A DNA stretch of 64,000 bases from Megascapheus bottae (GCA_024803745.1 JANJXV010000025.1:15022341-15086340); one strand, 5' to 3'; shown: positions 34,441 to 46,065, numbered from the stretch's first letter. The notes: a model not told the origin generated them from the letters alone. Made by a program: numbers and translations.

Positions 34441-34589
34441 TCTTGTGACTTCTCTGACTTTCTCTTTTTGCTTTTTATTTCATTTACTCCTGCAGCCATT
34501 TTTATCATTTACTTTCTACTAATTATTTTGAGTATAGTTTACTACCACTTGAACTGAAGTCTGGCCTTATGCTGTTCGTTTCAATGATA

Positions 34590-34828
34590 GTCCTGAGGCT
34601 TGAATTCAGGGTCTGGATGCTGTCCCTGGGTGCTGAGGTTTTTTGCTCAAGGCTAGCACTCTATCACTTTAACCACATCTCTACTCTACCATCTATCCAG
34701 TATTTGGGTAGTTAATTAGACATCAAAATCTCATGGACTTTTCTGCCTTAAGTGTCTTTGAACCACAATCCTCAGATCTTAGTCTCCTGAGAAGCTAAGA
34801 TTACAAGCATAAGCCACTGGCACCTAGT
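34590..34828 (-). repeat. SINE family B
   Basis: 'gaggcttgaattcagggtct', 'gctcaaggctagcactctat', 'gggtagttaattagacatca', 'cctcagatcttagtctcctg', 'cactggcacctag'. Confidence 0.88.
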
Positions 34829-34945
34829 TACAGATAAAAAATCTCGTGGATTTTTTTTCCCCTGGGCTGGCTTTGAACTAAGATTCTCAGATTTCAGTCT
34901 CCTGAGTAGTTATAGGTGTGACCTACCAGCACCTGACCCACAACT
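34829..34945 (-). repeat. B1-like half without Geo
   Basis: 'gggctggctttgaactaaga', 'ttcagtctcctgagtagtta' and 'ccagcacctgac' repeat the 7SL-like half a second time, directly beside the full family B copy. Confidence 0.75.
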
Positions 34946-34957
34946 ATTGTTATTATG

Positions 34958-35036
34958 TATGTGATGTGGGGAATAAAAATTGATGTCTTGCATATGCTAG
35001 GTATATGTTTGGCAACTGAGCTATGTCTACAACCCC
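34958..35036 (-). repeat. ID-like SINE monomer (family C), diverged
   Basis: 'tgtggggaataaaaattgat', 'gcatatgctaggtatatgtt', 'ggcaactgagctatgtctac', 'aacccc'. Antisense ID order. Confidence 0.75.
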
Positions 35037-36714
35037 TAGAAAGTTCTTTATTGTATCCTACTCCACATCTGTAGATTCGGAGATTTTATAGTGCTAAAGA
35101 TCAATGAATGCTTTCCCATGGGAGCACGGCTGTGGTTATCATAAAATAGAAGTTGACACTAACACCAAGACATAGGAAGATCCCCAAACAAATGGACCAA
35201 CAAATACAGAAGAAGGTATTATACTGACTGAAGTGGTTGAGTATGACCACTGGGGAACACTGGTTTATTATTCAAGAATAAGAAGAGGAGGACTACCTGG
35301 AATGAAAGAAATCCTATTTGGAGCTTCTTACTCTTTTTTTGTCCCATGATTAAACTAAATGAGAAACCACAGGTCAATAGAGACAGAGCTGTTTATGGTC
35401 AAGCTCTTCAACTATAAAATCTTATATCATTCTACTAGGCAAGGTGCCTCATGCAGTCAAAACACCTCAGGGGGAAGACAAAATGAAGTCAATAAAAGGA
35501 GAACAGTTACATACAGCATCTATTACTCCCGGATTAGAAGTAGATACAGATATAAAGAACATAGCAGTTTTGAGTTGCTCTTTCTTAGTTTTTTTAATAT
35601 GAAATTATCTATCTGGGTGTTTAAGCCAATATTTTATCTTCCCTTCTTTAAATTTTCCACCATCTAACACAGAATATTTCAACAATTAACTTTGATTTCA
35701 AGTACTCAGAATACGGAAGTTTAAATCAAGACTATTAGGTAGAATTTAAAAAAAAGCTGGAAAAGGGTTTTCACTTCTTTTGGTGAGGAGGAGGGGGGAG
35801 GAGGAGGAGGAGGAGGAGGAGGAGGAGGAGGAGAAGAAGAAAGCAAAGTAAAATGCACCTATCTTCATCCTTGGAGCTTAAGAAAATGTTAGGTTACATG
35901 GCAAAGGGGAATCAGAATTGTAGATGGAAATCAGTTTGCTAATCAGTTAACCTTAGAATCAATGATTATCCTGGATTACTGAGGTAGCCCACGTGTAATC
36001 AGGAAGGCCTTCAAAAGTGGTTAGAGAGGCAACATGGGAACTTACTATGGGCTTTGAAGATGGAGGAAAGAGGCTATAAGGCAGGTTTGCAAGAAGCTTC
36101 TAAAAGCCCTTTCCTCCAGAGGTTCCACTTGGCACGCAACCCTGCCTATATCTTGATTTTAGTGTCATGATTTTAGTCCCAATTTTAGAGTTTTGATCCC
36201 TAGAATTATAAGTTAACAAACTCATTTGAGTTGTGACAAGTCTCAAAGCATATGATAATTTGTCACAACAGCAACAGGAAACTAGTATATTTTGAGTTGC
36301 AGGAGAGACACCTAATGCTGATGTACTTTTTCAATTGGTTGTCTTCCCTGCACTGGGGTAGGATGGCAGCTAGGTTCACACTCTGTCAGCTCTGACTAGA
36401 TCCTCTTCCAGCTTCTCCAAGACCGAGGTCAGATTGATTTTTAGATGTATGACAAAGGGTACTACTATCTTCTGCTATAAGGGACTTACACTGTCAAAGT
36501 CAGGGGATTTTGGTTTCAGTGAGAGGCCATGGTGAGTCCAGTTTGCTCTCAGAGGTTTCAGCTCATTAGACTGGGTCCTAGTTTATTCTTCATATCAATT
36601 TCCTTTTTTGACTATTATGTTTTGTCCTCAGGCTTAAGCATCACATACAAAGTCTTCAAGGGACTATTGAATAATTCCATAAAACAAAATTAAATTTGGT
36701 AATTATTTCCAACA
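35037..36714. other. unclassified DNA, no gene
   Basis: About 1.7 kb with no recognised element except the GGA microsatellite at 35780-35842. Confidence 0.5.
35780..35842 (+). repeat. (GGA)n purine microsatellite
   Basis: Near-perfect GGA units ending GAAGAAGAA. A pure homopurine tract that could adopt triplex or G-rich structures. Confidence 0.96.
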
Positions 36715-36862
36715 TACATATATAAAAATGGTTCTGGGAGAGATGGGGAGAATTATGGAAGGGATAACACTGATCAAGATGTATTATGCTTATATTCTGA
36801 CTCATTGAACTGAGGTCTCTTAGTAAACTACTTTAAAAATAAAACAAGGAAAAAAACCAATT
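36715..36862 (+). mobile_element. L1 3'-UTR end
   Basis: 'gggagagatggggagaatta', 'aacactgatcaagatgtatt' and 'aaactactttaaaaataaaa' with an A-rich tail match the L1 3' ends at 5.9, 43.5 and 48.5 kb. Confidence 0.8.
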
Positions 36863-36894
36863 CCATTAGGCCAAAATATGACAATAAATCCCCC

Positions 36895-37092
36895 CCCTTT
36901 TTTTTTGCCAGTCCTGGGCTTGAGCTTCGGGCCTGAGCAATGTCCTTGGGATTTCTCAAGGCTAGCGCTACTACCACTCGAGCCACAGCACCATTTCTAG
37001 CTTTTTTCTGTGTATGTGGTACTAAGGAATGGAACCTGGGTCTTTGCGCATGCTAGGCAAGCACTCTGCCACTAGGCCAAACTCCCAGCCCA
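36895..37092 (-). repeat. SINE family A
   Basis: T-run, 'gccagtcctgggcttgagct', 'accactcgagccacagcacc', 'actaaggaatggaacctggg', 'aggccaaactcccagccc'. ataaatcc / ataaattcc flank it. Confidence 0.94.
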
Positions 37093-37604
37093 TAAATTCC
37101 ATTTTTATATCTACCACTCCAGGTAGATATAATTCTCTTCTTGAATTATGCTGGGTATGGTATCCATGTTAAGTTCCCTTTTTTCAAAAATCATTGTTAT
37201 CCACTTTTAAAATTTTATGTGTTTGGCTCTATGCTTTTAGACGCTGCAGTTCCCTCTGCCATGTAAACTCTGAGTCTTCTAAGGCTGTTTTTACATTCTT
37301 AAAGTTATAATTTCCCCCACAAAATTCATTTTATGTGGTGGAGAAGCTACTTGGTGATTCTTCTCTCTTTGAACTCACTAGTCCTATTTTGTGTCAAGGA
37401 TCCCTAAGTAGACAAAGCACAGAAGAGTAGAATGAATACTTGCACTGTGATATTTTCTTGCATCCTGGCAGATGTGGGGAAATTCTGCTGGAAACTACAG
37501 CAGAAATTTGACTCTAGCTCCCACCTGTTACTGTGCTGGAGGCTACAGCCTTCTCATTACTAATATCTTGTCTTCAGTGACTGATTTTGTGTAAATGAGT
37601 TAGT

Positions 37605-38310
37605 CTAAAAACCATTAAAAATATCAATGAAATAAACAATTGGTTCTTTGAAAACACAAAATTGACAGATCCTAGCAAAACTTACCAACAAAGGAACAGA
37701 ACACATCCAAATAAATAAAATTAGAGATAAAGATAGGAATGTCATAACAGAAACAAGCAATATTCAGAACAGTATAAGGGAATATTTTGTTATACAAACA
37801 AATTATTTTACCCTGGGAGAACCATCTTATTCCCCTGGGCCTCAGTTTCCTCACCTGTAAAGTGAAGTAATTAGACTTAATACTTTAAAACACATTCTAG
37901 TACTAATAGTCTGCTATTACCTAAATGATGGGGAAATGTGTTAAATAAGGGATTAGAGAATCTCTTCAACAATAGTTTCTTCAATAGATAGAAATGGTTC
38001 CAGGCTGTGCTATTTGTGATATCTCCCCTAAGGGGATTCACGAAAAACAAAGATGGAATTATGGTATCCCTGATCTCTAGAAAGGAAAGATAAATCTGGT
38101 GATCATCTACTAGTTAATCAACTAAAGAAGTAAAGGAGGACAGAATTCAGCTTACAACCAATGCATTTAACCATTTTTTAGAGTTTATAGACAAATTCTA
38201 TAAGGCCTCCAGAGCAGAACTCACTCTAATACTCCTCAAACACTTCAGTGAAGGAAATGGAAAGAGAAAGGGCCCTACTCATTCTGCTACCACCACTCCT
38301 CCAATGAATG
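37605..38310 (+). mobile_element. broken L1 ORF2 fragments
   Basis: 37605-37805 ('caattggttctttgaaaaca', 'aaaattgacagatcctagca', 'ccaaataaataaaattagag') and 38090-38310 ('tataaggcctccagagcaga', 'taatactcctcaaacacttc') are consecutive parts of L1 ORF2 around the start of the reverse transcriptase domain. The piece between is replaced by a MIR-like and unclassified segment. Not translatable. Confidence 0.75.
37812..37905 (+). repeat. MIR fragment
   Basis: 'gggcctcagtttcctcacct', 'gtaaagtgaagtaattagac'. Canonical MIR core in sense orientation. Confidence 0.8.
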
Positions 38311-39034
38311 ATACCTACTTCTATGGAGCTTATATTCAATTAGAAGACACACACACACACACTGATTTCATCAAGAACTAATCACAAGCTGTGATAGGTT
38401 CTAGGAAGAGAAAGTAGAGATCCCAGGCAAGGATAACAAGCCATTTGAGCCGAGATCTCAGTTATGTACTTTTTTCTTCCCCCAGAGTAGGATAGACATT
38501 GCTGGAGGTTTGCAGGGGGTTACTGTGTATAGAGATTGGTTTGACAGGTTTTGGAATCATTCTTGTGGGAGTGGAATCAGATGTGTCCATGAGTCTGAGG
38601 CACAAAGGAGGGGCTGGAAGTGTAAACTGAGGAGTCCTGTATGTGCTTAGCAATTTTGCCAAGCAACTGAGCCCATTGAGCAAGTGAGCCAAGAATAAGG
38701 TGGAATCCCCAGGGGAGAAAAGGCAATGAAGTAAGAAGAAAGTCTAGGAATGAACCTTGAGAATCTGTCCCCTTCAGAAGTTTAGAAAGGGCTGCATTAA
38801 ACAGAGAGCAGTGGGCAATGTGTGGAAATCTGAAGGGCTGAGCTTCCTGTGGAGCATGGGGCTTGTACTGATGCTGACTGCAGGGAAGAGAGAAGAGAAT
38901 CAAGACCAGTGTGTTCAGTGACCGGGAAGGGGGCATTATTGGTGACCTGGTAAGATCTGTTGAAGTAGAAGCAAAGGCTAAATAGAAGCTGAATAGGGAG
39001 TCAGCAAGTTTACACAGTTCCTTTCAGCTTACTT
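38311..39034. other. unclassified DNA
   Basis: A short (AC)n run lies at 38346-38362. The open frames at 38462-38936 on the minus strand overlap each other in different frames without a domain. Confidence 0.5.
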
Positions 39035-39251
39035 TCTGTGGGGACTGAGGCCTGACCTCAGGATCTCTTGATATTGGTTGATTTGTTTTGCTCAAGGCTG
39101 TCAATCTACTTGAACCACATCTCCACTTTCAGTTGTTTGTTACTTAATGGAGATAAGAAAATCATTGACTTGCCTTCCCAGGTTGACTTTGAACCAGGAT
39201 CCACAGATCTCATTCTCCTGAGTAACTAGGATTACAGAGGTGAGCCACCAG
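39035..39251 (-). repeat. SINE family B
   Basis: 'ggggactgaggcctgacctc', 'actacttgaaccacatctcc'-like text, 'ctcattctcctgagtaacta', 'gtgagccaccagca'. Diverged. Confidence 0.85.
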
Positions 39252-39487
39252 CACTTGAGTGTAATTCTTTTTTGTGTGCTAGTCCTGGGGCTCAACTGAA
39301 CTCAGGGCCGGGCACTGTCCCTAAGTTTCTTTTGCTCAAAGCTACCACTCTATCACTTGAACCACAGTGCCATTTCTGGCATTTACTGTGTATGAGGTAC
39401 TGAGGAAATGAAACACAGGACTTTGTGCATGCAAGGCAAACACTCTAACACTGAGCCACATTCCCAGCCCACTTGAGTATAATTCTT
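39252..39487 (-). repeat. SINE family A beside SINE B, 18-bp TSD
   Basis: The body at 39270-39469 reads 'ctagtcctggggctcaactg' to 'gagccacattcccagcc'. The duplication cacttgagt(g/a)taattctt at 39252-39269 and 39470-39487 has one mismatch, so this is an older copy than those at 15.5 or 30.9 kb. Confidence 0.93.
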
Positions 39488-40069
39488 ATAAGTAGACAAT
39501 ATGTCACCGTTGGGTTTAAAGAGATCTAAGATGAACAGTAAGACGGAGAAGGAGTCAGCTCCACCACCACCATCCTCTATCGATCAGTTCCTCTTGTGTA
39601 TATATCCTTTGCTAACTTCTGAAATTAATTTTGTCCTTCACCTATCCATTCTCCTATTAATTAATGAACGAATTTATTCATACACTCATTCAGTAGCATA
39701 AGTAAGAGGCCATTCCTTCCTGTAAGTAGTTTGTCATCTACTGGAGTTTGGTGTTCGCCCATAAACACATCTGCTCTATGCACTTGGAAGAGCTGGACAC
39801 GGGATGAATGGGACTTGTCTTCTCCTAGAGTTTAGGTGTATATTCTCTCAGCATGATATAGGCATCAACTGTATATATAACTTAAATTTAGTATTCCATA
39901 TGGTTTGTTTTGTCCATGCTCAGTTGTCTGATACATGCTGACTATAAGTTGAACTTCTCTAAGTCCTGAACTAAAGAGAATCAAGTTTAATATTCTGTTC
40001 TTCCCTGTTCCCTCTGGGAAGAGTATTATGGAATAATGTTGGATGTCCAGAGTGAATAGAACTGGGGTA
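39488..40069. other. unclassified DNA
   Basis: Nothing recognised. Confidence 0.5.
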
Positions 40070-40620
40070 TTGTATTATTTATTACTGCATAACAAATTAT
40101 TGTGAACTTAAACACCTTAAAAGAACTAATATGTATTATGTATCACAGTTTCTGTGTGCCAGGCTGGCAGAGCTTAGCTGGTGCCTCTACCTTGGTGCCT
40201 CCACAATGCAGCATGAGAGTGTGGTCTCATCTGAAACCTCCACTGTGAAGGACTGCTTTGAAACCTATGTGACTGTTGACAGAATTCAGTGCAATGGGGA
40301 CTGTCACACTGAGCATGTATGTCAGTTCCCCACTGGATGTTACCCGGAGGCTGTCCTCAGTTCCTTACTTGGGCCTACACAGACAGCAGCTTGTTTCATT
40401 AAAATACACAGTCCAAGCTGGAGTCTGCAGAATGAAGTCACTACCTTATGTAACCTAATCACAGTAGTGACATCCCATCACCTATGCTGTAATGTGCTTA
40501 CTAGTTAGAAGAAAAATCACAAGTTCCCCCGACACAGACAGCAGAGGAGGTACAGAGGTGGTATAAATCCCAGAAAGCAGGGCTCATTAAGGACCATCCT
40601 TAGTTGTAACTGTCCAAAGT
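40070..40620 (+). mobile_element. ancient mammalian repeat, family not named
   Basis: 'attactgcataacaaattat', then 'cagtttctgtgtgccaggct', 'gtagtgacatcccatcacct' and 'gaggaggtacagaggtggta' follow, in order, a widespread old mammalian repeat (…tgcgtaacaaat-accccaaa… cattctattggttag…). I recognise the pattern but not its class with certainty. The longest open frame of the window, 125 codons at 40131-40508, lies inside it and is spurious. Confidence 0.55.
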
Positions 40621-41039
40621 CACCAGAGATTGCCAGGTCAGCTCTCTATTGTAATTTTTTTCTACTCTCAAGTTATCTATCCGCTCCCAAGCTCCAGTTT
40701 TCTTGATCAACTGGGCCAAGATGCCTTCGTTATAAAATCCCCTCATACATCCAGTAGACAGGGATCAGAACCCATCTTGTAGGAGCCTCTCTGATCCACC
40801 ATACTACATTGGCTCAACGCCAGGAGGAGCAAATGTGGTGGTCCCCATCATTCCAGTTTAGGCCAGAGTCTGGAGCACCTCTCCAGTACTAGGCAACTCC
40901 ACTTCTGGAATTGTGACCCTACTTTTTTGGGTTAAAGGACAGTTTCACTGCCTCCGAATAGAAGCAACATGACATTCTGTGGCATGTTTAGCCCACACTC
41001 TGGCAAGAAAATCTCTGTCATGGATTTCACATTCTATTT
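40621..41039. other. unclassified DNA
   Basis: Nothing recognised. Confidence 0.5.
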
Positions 41040-42185
41040 AACATCATCATTGAGGTCTAATTTACATCCATCAATTCACTAATTAAGATATACAGTTCAG
41101 TATGGCTATTAGTGTATTGACAGTTGTATAACTATCACTACAATCTGTTTTAGAATTGACTTTTTTAACACGGAAAGATAACCTGCATCCATTAGTAGTT
41201 ATTCTATAAACTTCAAGCCTTAGACAACCAAAAATCAGCATTCTGTCTCTACAGACAGTCATATTCTGGATATTTACAATAAATGGGGATCATACATAGT
41301 AATATGCAGCCTTCTGTGTCTGATGTCTCTCATGTGATGTTTTCAAAGTTCATCTGTGTTGTGACATGTGCTAGAATTTTATGCCTTTTCATTGTAAATG
41401 ATATTTGTTATATATCAGCCACAGCAGTTACCAAAAATCTATGAATAAAAGCAACATAATGGTATTGTTTGAATTAATCATTATTTTGGTGCCAGTCCAG
41501 GGTCTTGAACTCAGGACTGGAGAGCTGTCCCTTTGCTCTTTTTTTTTTGCTCAAGGCTAACATTCTGCCACTTGATCTAAAATGCCACTTCTGGCTTTTT
41601 GGTAGTTTATTGGAGATGAGAATGTCATCAAGTTTCCATCCTGGGTTGATTCTGAATCCTGTCCCTCACATCTCAGCCTTCAGAGTTCATAGGCTAATCG
41701 TTATCTAGTGTAAAACTGAGCCACTGGTGCTTGGCAAATTACTAAATCTTATTTCATCAGACAATAATATTTTGGCTATTATGAACAATGCTCTCATGAA
41801 CATTTATCTGTAAGTTTTCATGTGGACATACTGTAAGGAATAGAATGGTTAGATGATATGTTAATTCTATATTAAGCAATTTGAAGAAATGACAAATTGT
41901 TCTCCAAAAGCAACGATCCCTTCTTCAATTTCCAGTAGCAATGGAGAATTCTAGGCATTTTTTCCCCACAAACCTGTCAACACTTGCTATTACTGATGCT
42001 GTTCATTATAGCCATCCTGGTGCTAGCTCACTGTGGATTTGATTTGCATTTCCCTAATGGCTAATGAAACCAAGCATCTTTTATTTTTAATTAGTCATTT
42101 GTATATTTCTTGGAGAGATATTTGTTCGGCCTTTTCTTGTTTGGGTATCATCACCTTGCCTGACTCTCCTCTAGCTTTTTTTTTT
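41040..42185 (-). mobile_element. old L1 (L1M-type), antisense, split by a SINE
   Basis: 41040-41447 ('catcattgaggtctaattta', 'ataactatcactacaatctg', 'tctggatatttacaataaat', 'aagttcatctgtgttgtgac') and 41745-42185 ('ggctattatgaacaatgctc', 'aaattgttctccaaaagcaa', 'tttgatttgcatttccctaa') are consecutive on the reverse strand of an L1 ORF2 end/3' region. The family B SINE at 41488-41738 separates them. Confidence 0.88.
41488..41738 (-). repeat. SINE family B inserted in old L1
   Basis: 'gtgccagtccagggtcttga', 'ttttttttgctcaaggctaa', 'gtagtttattggagatgaga', 'tcacatctcagccttcagag', 'actggtgcttggc'. Confidence 0.9.
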
Positions 42186-42479
42186 CATTAAAGATGACAA
42201 GAGACAAGGTGAGATGCCTACCTGGAGTTTATGCCTCCTTTGGGATAGAGGGGTTACTGGGACCCACCCTGAGCAAATGATATCTTTTAGGTTATTGCCC
42301 TGAGGGTAGAGATCACTGCCAGAATACATAAAGTTTGGAAGGATGACTATGCTAGAGAAGCTGCTTGTAGAGACTACAGTAAGAACACAGAAACAGGCTG
42401 TAAGTGTGGCTTCTATGAGGTGGAAAACTCCCAGATAGGAAGCAAAAGTATTCCACCTATGTGCATCTGATCATATAAA

Positions 42480-42812
42480 ACAGTATTTATTGAAATGAAG
42501 TCAAGAAAATGGAAACAAGAGGTTCCCCCTTTCATTACTCTTTTGTCTTGTTTATTCCTTTATCTCTTTCTGGGAATATAAGGAGAAAACAGAAATGGAG
42601 GGACAAAAGGTCAGCAGATGAATTGGGGTATTCAATGTACAGAATGTTGAAAATGAAATATATATCTTCTGTGTGGAGACAGGAAAGAAAAACTGGGGCA
42701 AAAGGAGTGACACTGTCCAAAAAGAAATGTACTCTTTACCTGACTTATGTAATTATAGCTCCCACAATTCTTTTGTATGTCACTTTTATAATAACATTAA
42801 AAAATTACATTA
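42480..42812 (+). mobile_element. L1 3'-UTR end
   Basis: 'aaatggaaacaagaggttcc', 'gagtgacactgtccaaaaag', 'gacttatgtaattatagctc' and a final ataacattaaaaa. Same subfamily as at 46.4 and 47.3 kb. Confidence 0.8.
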
Positions 42813-42814
42813 AA

Positions 42815-42998
42815 GGGCCAGGAGTGTGGCCTAGTGGTACTGCTTGCCTAGCATGCATGAAGATCTGGGTTTAATTCCTCAGTACCACATACACAGAAAA
42901 AGCTGGAAGTGGTGCTATGGTTCAAGTGGTAGAGCACTAGCCTTGAGAAAACTCAAGGACAGTGCCAAGGCCCTGTGATCAAGCCCCAGGATTGGCAA
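42815..42998 (+). repeat. SINE family A
   Basis: 'gggccaggagtgtggcctag', 'gcttgcctagcatgcatgaa', 'cagaaaaagctggaagtggt', 'ttcaagtggtagagcactag', 'aagccccaggattggc' and A7. It landed on the A-rich end of the L1. Confidence 0.94.
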
Positions 42999-43129
42999 AA
43001 AAATTAATTAAATTAAATAAGTAGGTCTAGTCTGAAGCAGAGATTGTTTGTCCCTGTGCTTCACATTCTGCAGTAGAACTCCGGGCAGATACAGGTTTCA
43101 AATTCACCCCCTACTTCTCTAGGGAGTTA

Positions 43130-43732
43130 TAAAATATTTTTTTCAAACTAAGAGGATAGCACTGAACAGTTTTCAGATAGGATCTTTAGCTCAAGGCATA
43201 TTCAGGCTCATAAGGACACATTTTCTCTCATATGTGGAAGCTAGATCTAAAACACAAAGAGGCATGATGATAACACATATACAGCTCATTGCCCATGCCC
43301 ACAAACAAACGGTACACACTTAGGGGAGGAGTCCAAAGGTGTAACTCTTCTGAACAACTGATGCTCTGTTTATCAAAATGAATACCCAGAAGTAGAGACA
43401 GGAAAGAAAGTACATGAATAGATGGAGGGAGCCAATGCAACTACATTCAAGGAATACAATGTAAAAGTTTCACTATGTAACTTGAGGAGAGGGGTGGGGA
43501 GGGGAAAATGGGGAAAATGAAGGATGAGTTGACATTGGTCAAGATGCACTGTACTCATCGCCTGATTTATATAACTGTAACTTCTTTGTATAATCAATTA
43601 ATAATAAAAATATTAGAGCAAAGGAAGGGGTGACATTACCCAAAAACAGAAATGCACTAATTACCTGACTTACAAAGTGGTAACCCTCTATATAACTCTT
43701 TAATAATAAAATTATATTTTAAAGTAATATTA
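43130..43732 (+). mobile_element. two L1 3' ends in tandem
   Basis: 43130-43620: 'tttctctcatatgtggaagc', the G-rich tract 43483-43510 and the end 'gtataatcaattaataataa'. 43630-43732: a second end 'ggtgacattacccaaaaaca' to 'ctctttaataataaaatta'. Two terminations 115 bp apart imply two insertions or use of alternative ends. Confidence 0.8.
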
Positions 43733-43924
43733 GATATACAAAGTGACCTCTGCTCTTTTGCTCTGCCACACATGTAACAGGGATATGGACTGAATGTGTT
43801 CCTATTGCACTGGACTCATTTTCTAGGAACTTAGAGCCTTCAGGACAAGGCTGGGCCAGCTCAGATTACCAGAAGCAATAGGCAAAAAGGGAAGATAAAC
43901 AGATGTACAAGCTGGGAGAGCTTA

Positions 43925-44130
43925 ACAGCTTTGAAGCAAGGCTGTCTAAATTTTGAGTCTGATCTCTATGATTTATTGGCTCTGTGAATTGCATCAATTG
44001 AACAAAAAATACTCTGAGATTGTTTTTGTAAAATGAGAATAATTACACTATCATCCTCAAGGAAGGAATACTGTAACTATTAAGAGGGTAAATACAATTA
44101 ATACTCAGAATAGGGTCTGGCTAGGAGAAA
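43925..44130 (+). repeat. MIR
   Basis: 'attggctctgtgaattgcat' with 'tttttgtaaaatgagaataa' and 'ctattaagagggtaaataca' gives the MIR order of core and 3' part. Confidence 0.6.
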
Positions 44131-44462
44131 GCATTGAGCCATTTATTGAAACATGTTATAGGTATCAAAGAAATCAGATCTTACTGATCTGATTGTCTTC
44201 CAGTAGAAATCTTCCCCAAGGATATCCAAATGTCTTCAAACTCCAAACAAATGGGGCAAATTCCCAGGTTTACATATCTGTTTGTCCTCTTTAGAGAGAG
44301 ATTAGCACAGGCAAATGCCTAAGAAAGACCCTTGCTTTTATGCTCAATATTCTCTAGAATTTGCAGGAGGTCATTCTGAGAAGAGCTCATGCAGGAAGAA
44401 AGGGAATTAGAGGAAGGTTAAAAATTGCTCAAATTTGATCAAGTCCCCAAATGAAAAGTGAG

Positions 44463-44464
<2 letters not shown>
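44131..44464. other. unclassified DNA
   Basis: Nothing recognised. Confidence 0.5.
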
Positions 44465-44528
<64 letters not shown>

Positions 44529-44548
44529 TCTCTCTCTCTCTCTCTCTT
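44465..44548 (+). repeat. (AG)n-(ACAG)n-(TC)n self-complementary microsatellite
   Basis: (AG)n at 44466-44510, then ACAG units to about 44528, then (CT)n at 44529-44548. The AG and CT arms are mutually complementary, so the DNA or RNA can fold into a hairpin with the ACAG block as loop. Confidence 0.93.
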
Positions 44549-45334
44549 CTTAATGTTCCCAAGCTGGTTTTTATAAACCTCCACTATACTCATAGAGGTA
44601 ACTGAGTCCCATATAATGATGGGCCGAGAAAAATAAACAAATATAAGATCATGACAGACAAGACTCAGAGGTTGACTTCTAGCCCACAGCATCTACATTA
44701 TTCTACAATATCTTTTATTTATCTATTTAGTACTTCCACTAGGCAAGGAAAGAAAAAGAGCCAGGGAGAGAAAGGCAGGTGGGAATCTAGTCATAATTCA
44801 TCCCTCATGGTTAAGCAGCAAGCTCAAAATTGAAAAAGTTATTCAAATGAATAATGAAATGGGCCTGGGTTTCTAATGTGCTCGTCTATGGGTGGGGGGG
44901 GAGAGTGGCACATATTGTGGGATTCTGTGAATGGCTTACATGGTGTTTGTGATGAGATTATTTAACAGCCAACTCTGAGATGCAGTGGGAAAGCATTAGC
45001 CCAGAGTAAGCGGTGGATATTTGCATTTGTATCAAAAGGGAAGAATGAAGTTTCTGCCTTGGGTTTAGAGAACCTCACTATCAACCATTGAGTGGAACCA
45101 GGGCCCCTCTATATAGCTCAGGCCTCCTCCACTGGTGAACCAGTGCTTGAAAACTGTCTGATAAGCTAGATGTGAATATAACCAGACTGTTACTGCAGAT
45201 CCCCGGGTTCTGACTGGTTGAAGCCAGAGGTTGATGATATGATGCATCAGCCAATCCCAGCTTCCACCTACTTATTATTGCTTTTCTTACCTTGGGCCAG
45301 TCCCACAGAGTTCCCTCAACTAAAGAATTGACAG
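44549..45334. other. unclassified DNA
   Basis: Nothing recognised. Confidence 0.5.
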
Positions 45335-46065
45335 AAGTAGCTAGTACATGTGGCTCACATTGAAATTCTTCTAGCTAAATTGTTAGGAGGCTGATATCTG
45401 AGTTTTGAAGATAGACCAATTTGAAGTCAATGACATTCCCATTTCCAATTAACTAGCAAAACAACCAGGAAGTAGAGGTGTGGCTCATGTGGTAGTGTGC
45501 CAGCCTTGAGTGAAAAAACTAATCAAGAGTGGTAGGCCTTACTGAAAACTCTATAAGAAGGAATAGGAGATATACTAGGTCTCCTTGGTACAGGTCGAAA
45601 CTTTCTTAATAGGGACCAAGAAACACAACAAATCAGAGAAAGTCTGGATAAGTGGGACTGCATTAGACTGCAGAGCTTCTGTATGGCAAAGGACATAGCT
45701 AGCAAATTAACTAGAAAGCCTACACAGTGGGAGAAGATCTTCACTAACCATACAACAGACAAAGGCCTCATATCTAAAATATATCAACAGCTAAAAAATT
45801 GAATCATTCCAAAACTAACCTCCAAAGAAACAACCATCTCATTAAAAGATGGGACAAAGACTTAAACAGAGTCTTCTGAAGAAGAAATAGAATGGTCTAT
45901 AGACACATGAAGAAATGCTTGACATCTCTGGCCGTAAAAGAAATGCAAATCAAAACAACTCTAAGATTCCACCTCACTGCAGTTAGAATGGTCATGATCA
46001 AGAAATCTAATTAAAAAAAAGAGTGGTAGGCCTTGAGTTCGAGTCCCAGTTACTAGCACACATAC
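45335..46065 (+). repeat. SINE family B split by an L1 fragment
   Basis: 45335-45540 is the diverged left half and most of Geo ('aggtgtggctcatgtggtag'). 46019-46065 resumes with 'gagttcgagtcccagttact' and a CA-rich tail. The intervening 478 bp is an L1 piece with its own duplication. Confidence 0.88.
45525..46034 (+). mobile_element. L1 ORF2 fragment with A-tail inside ORF2
   Basis: The body at 45541-46018 runs from 'ctgaaaactctataagaagg' through 'gactgcagagcttctgtatg' and 'aatgcaaatcaaaacaactc' to 'gaaatctaatt' and A8, stopping well before the L1 3'-UTR. The 16-bp duplication aagagtggtaggcctt (45525-45540 and 46019-46034) shows it is a complete insertion. Confidence 0.9.

Noticed and set aside
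40131..40508. 125-codon open frame, the longest in the window
   Set aside because: It lies within a recognisable old mammalian repeat, has an overlapping alternative frame and shows no domain.
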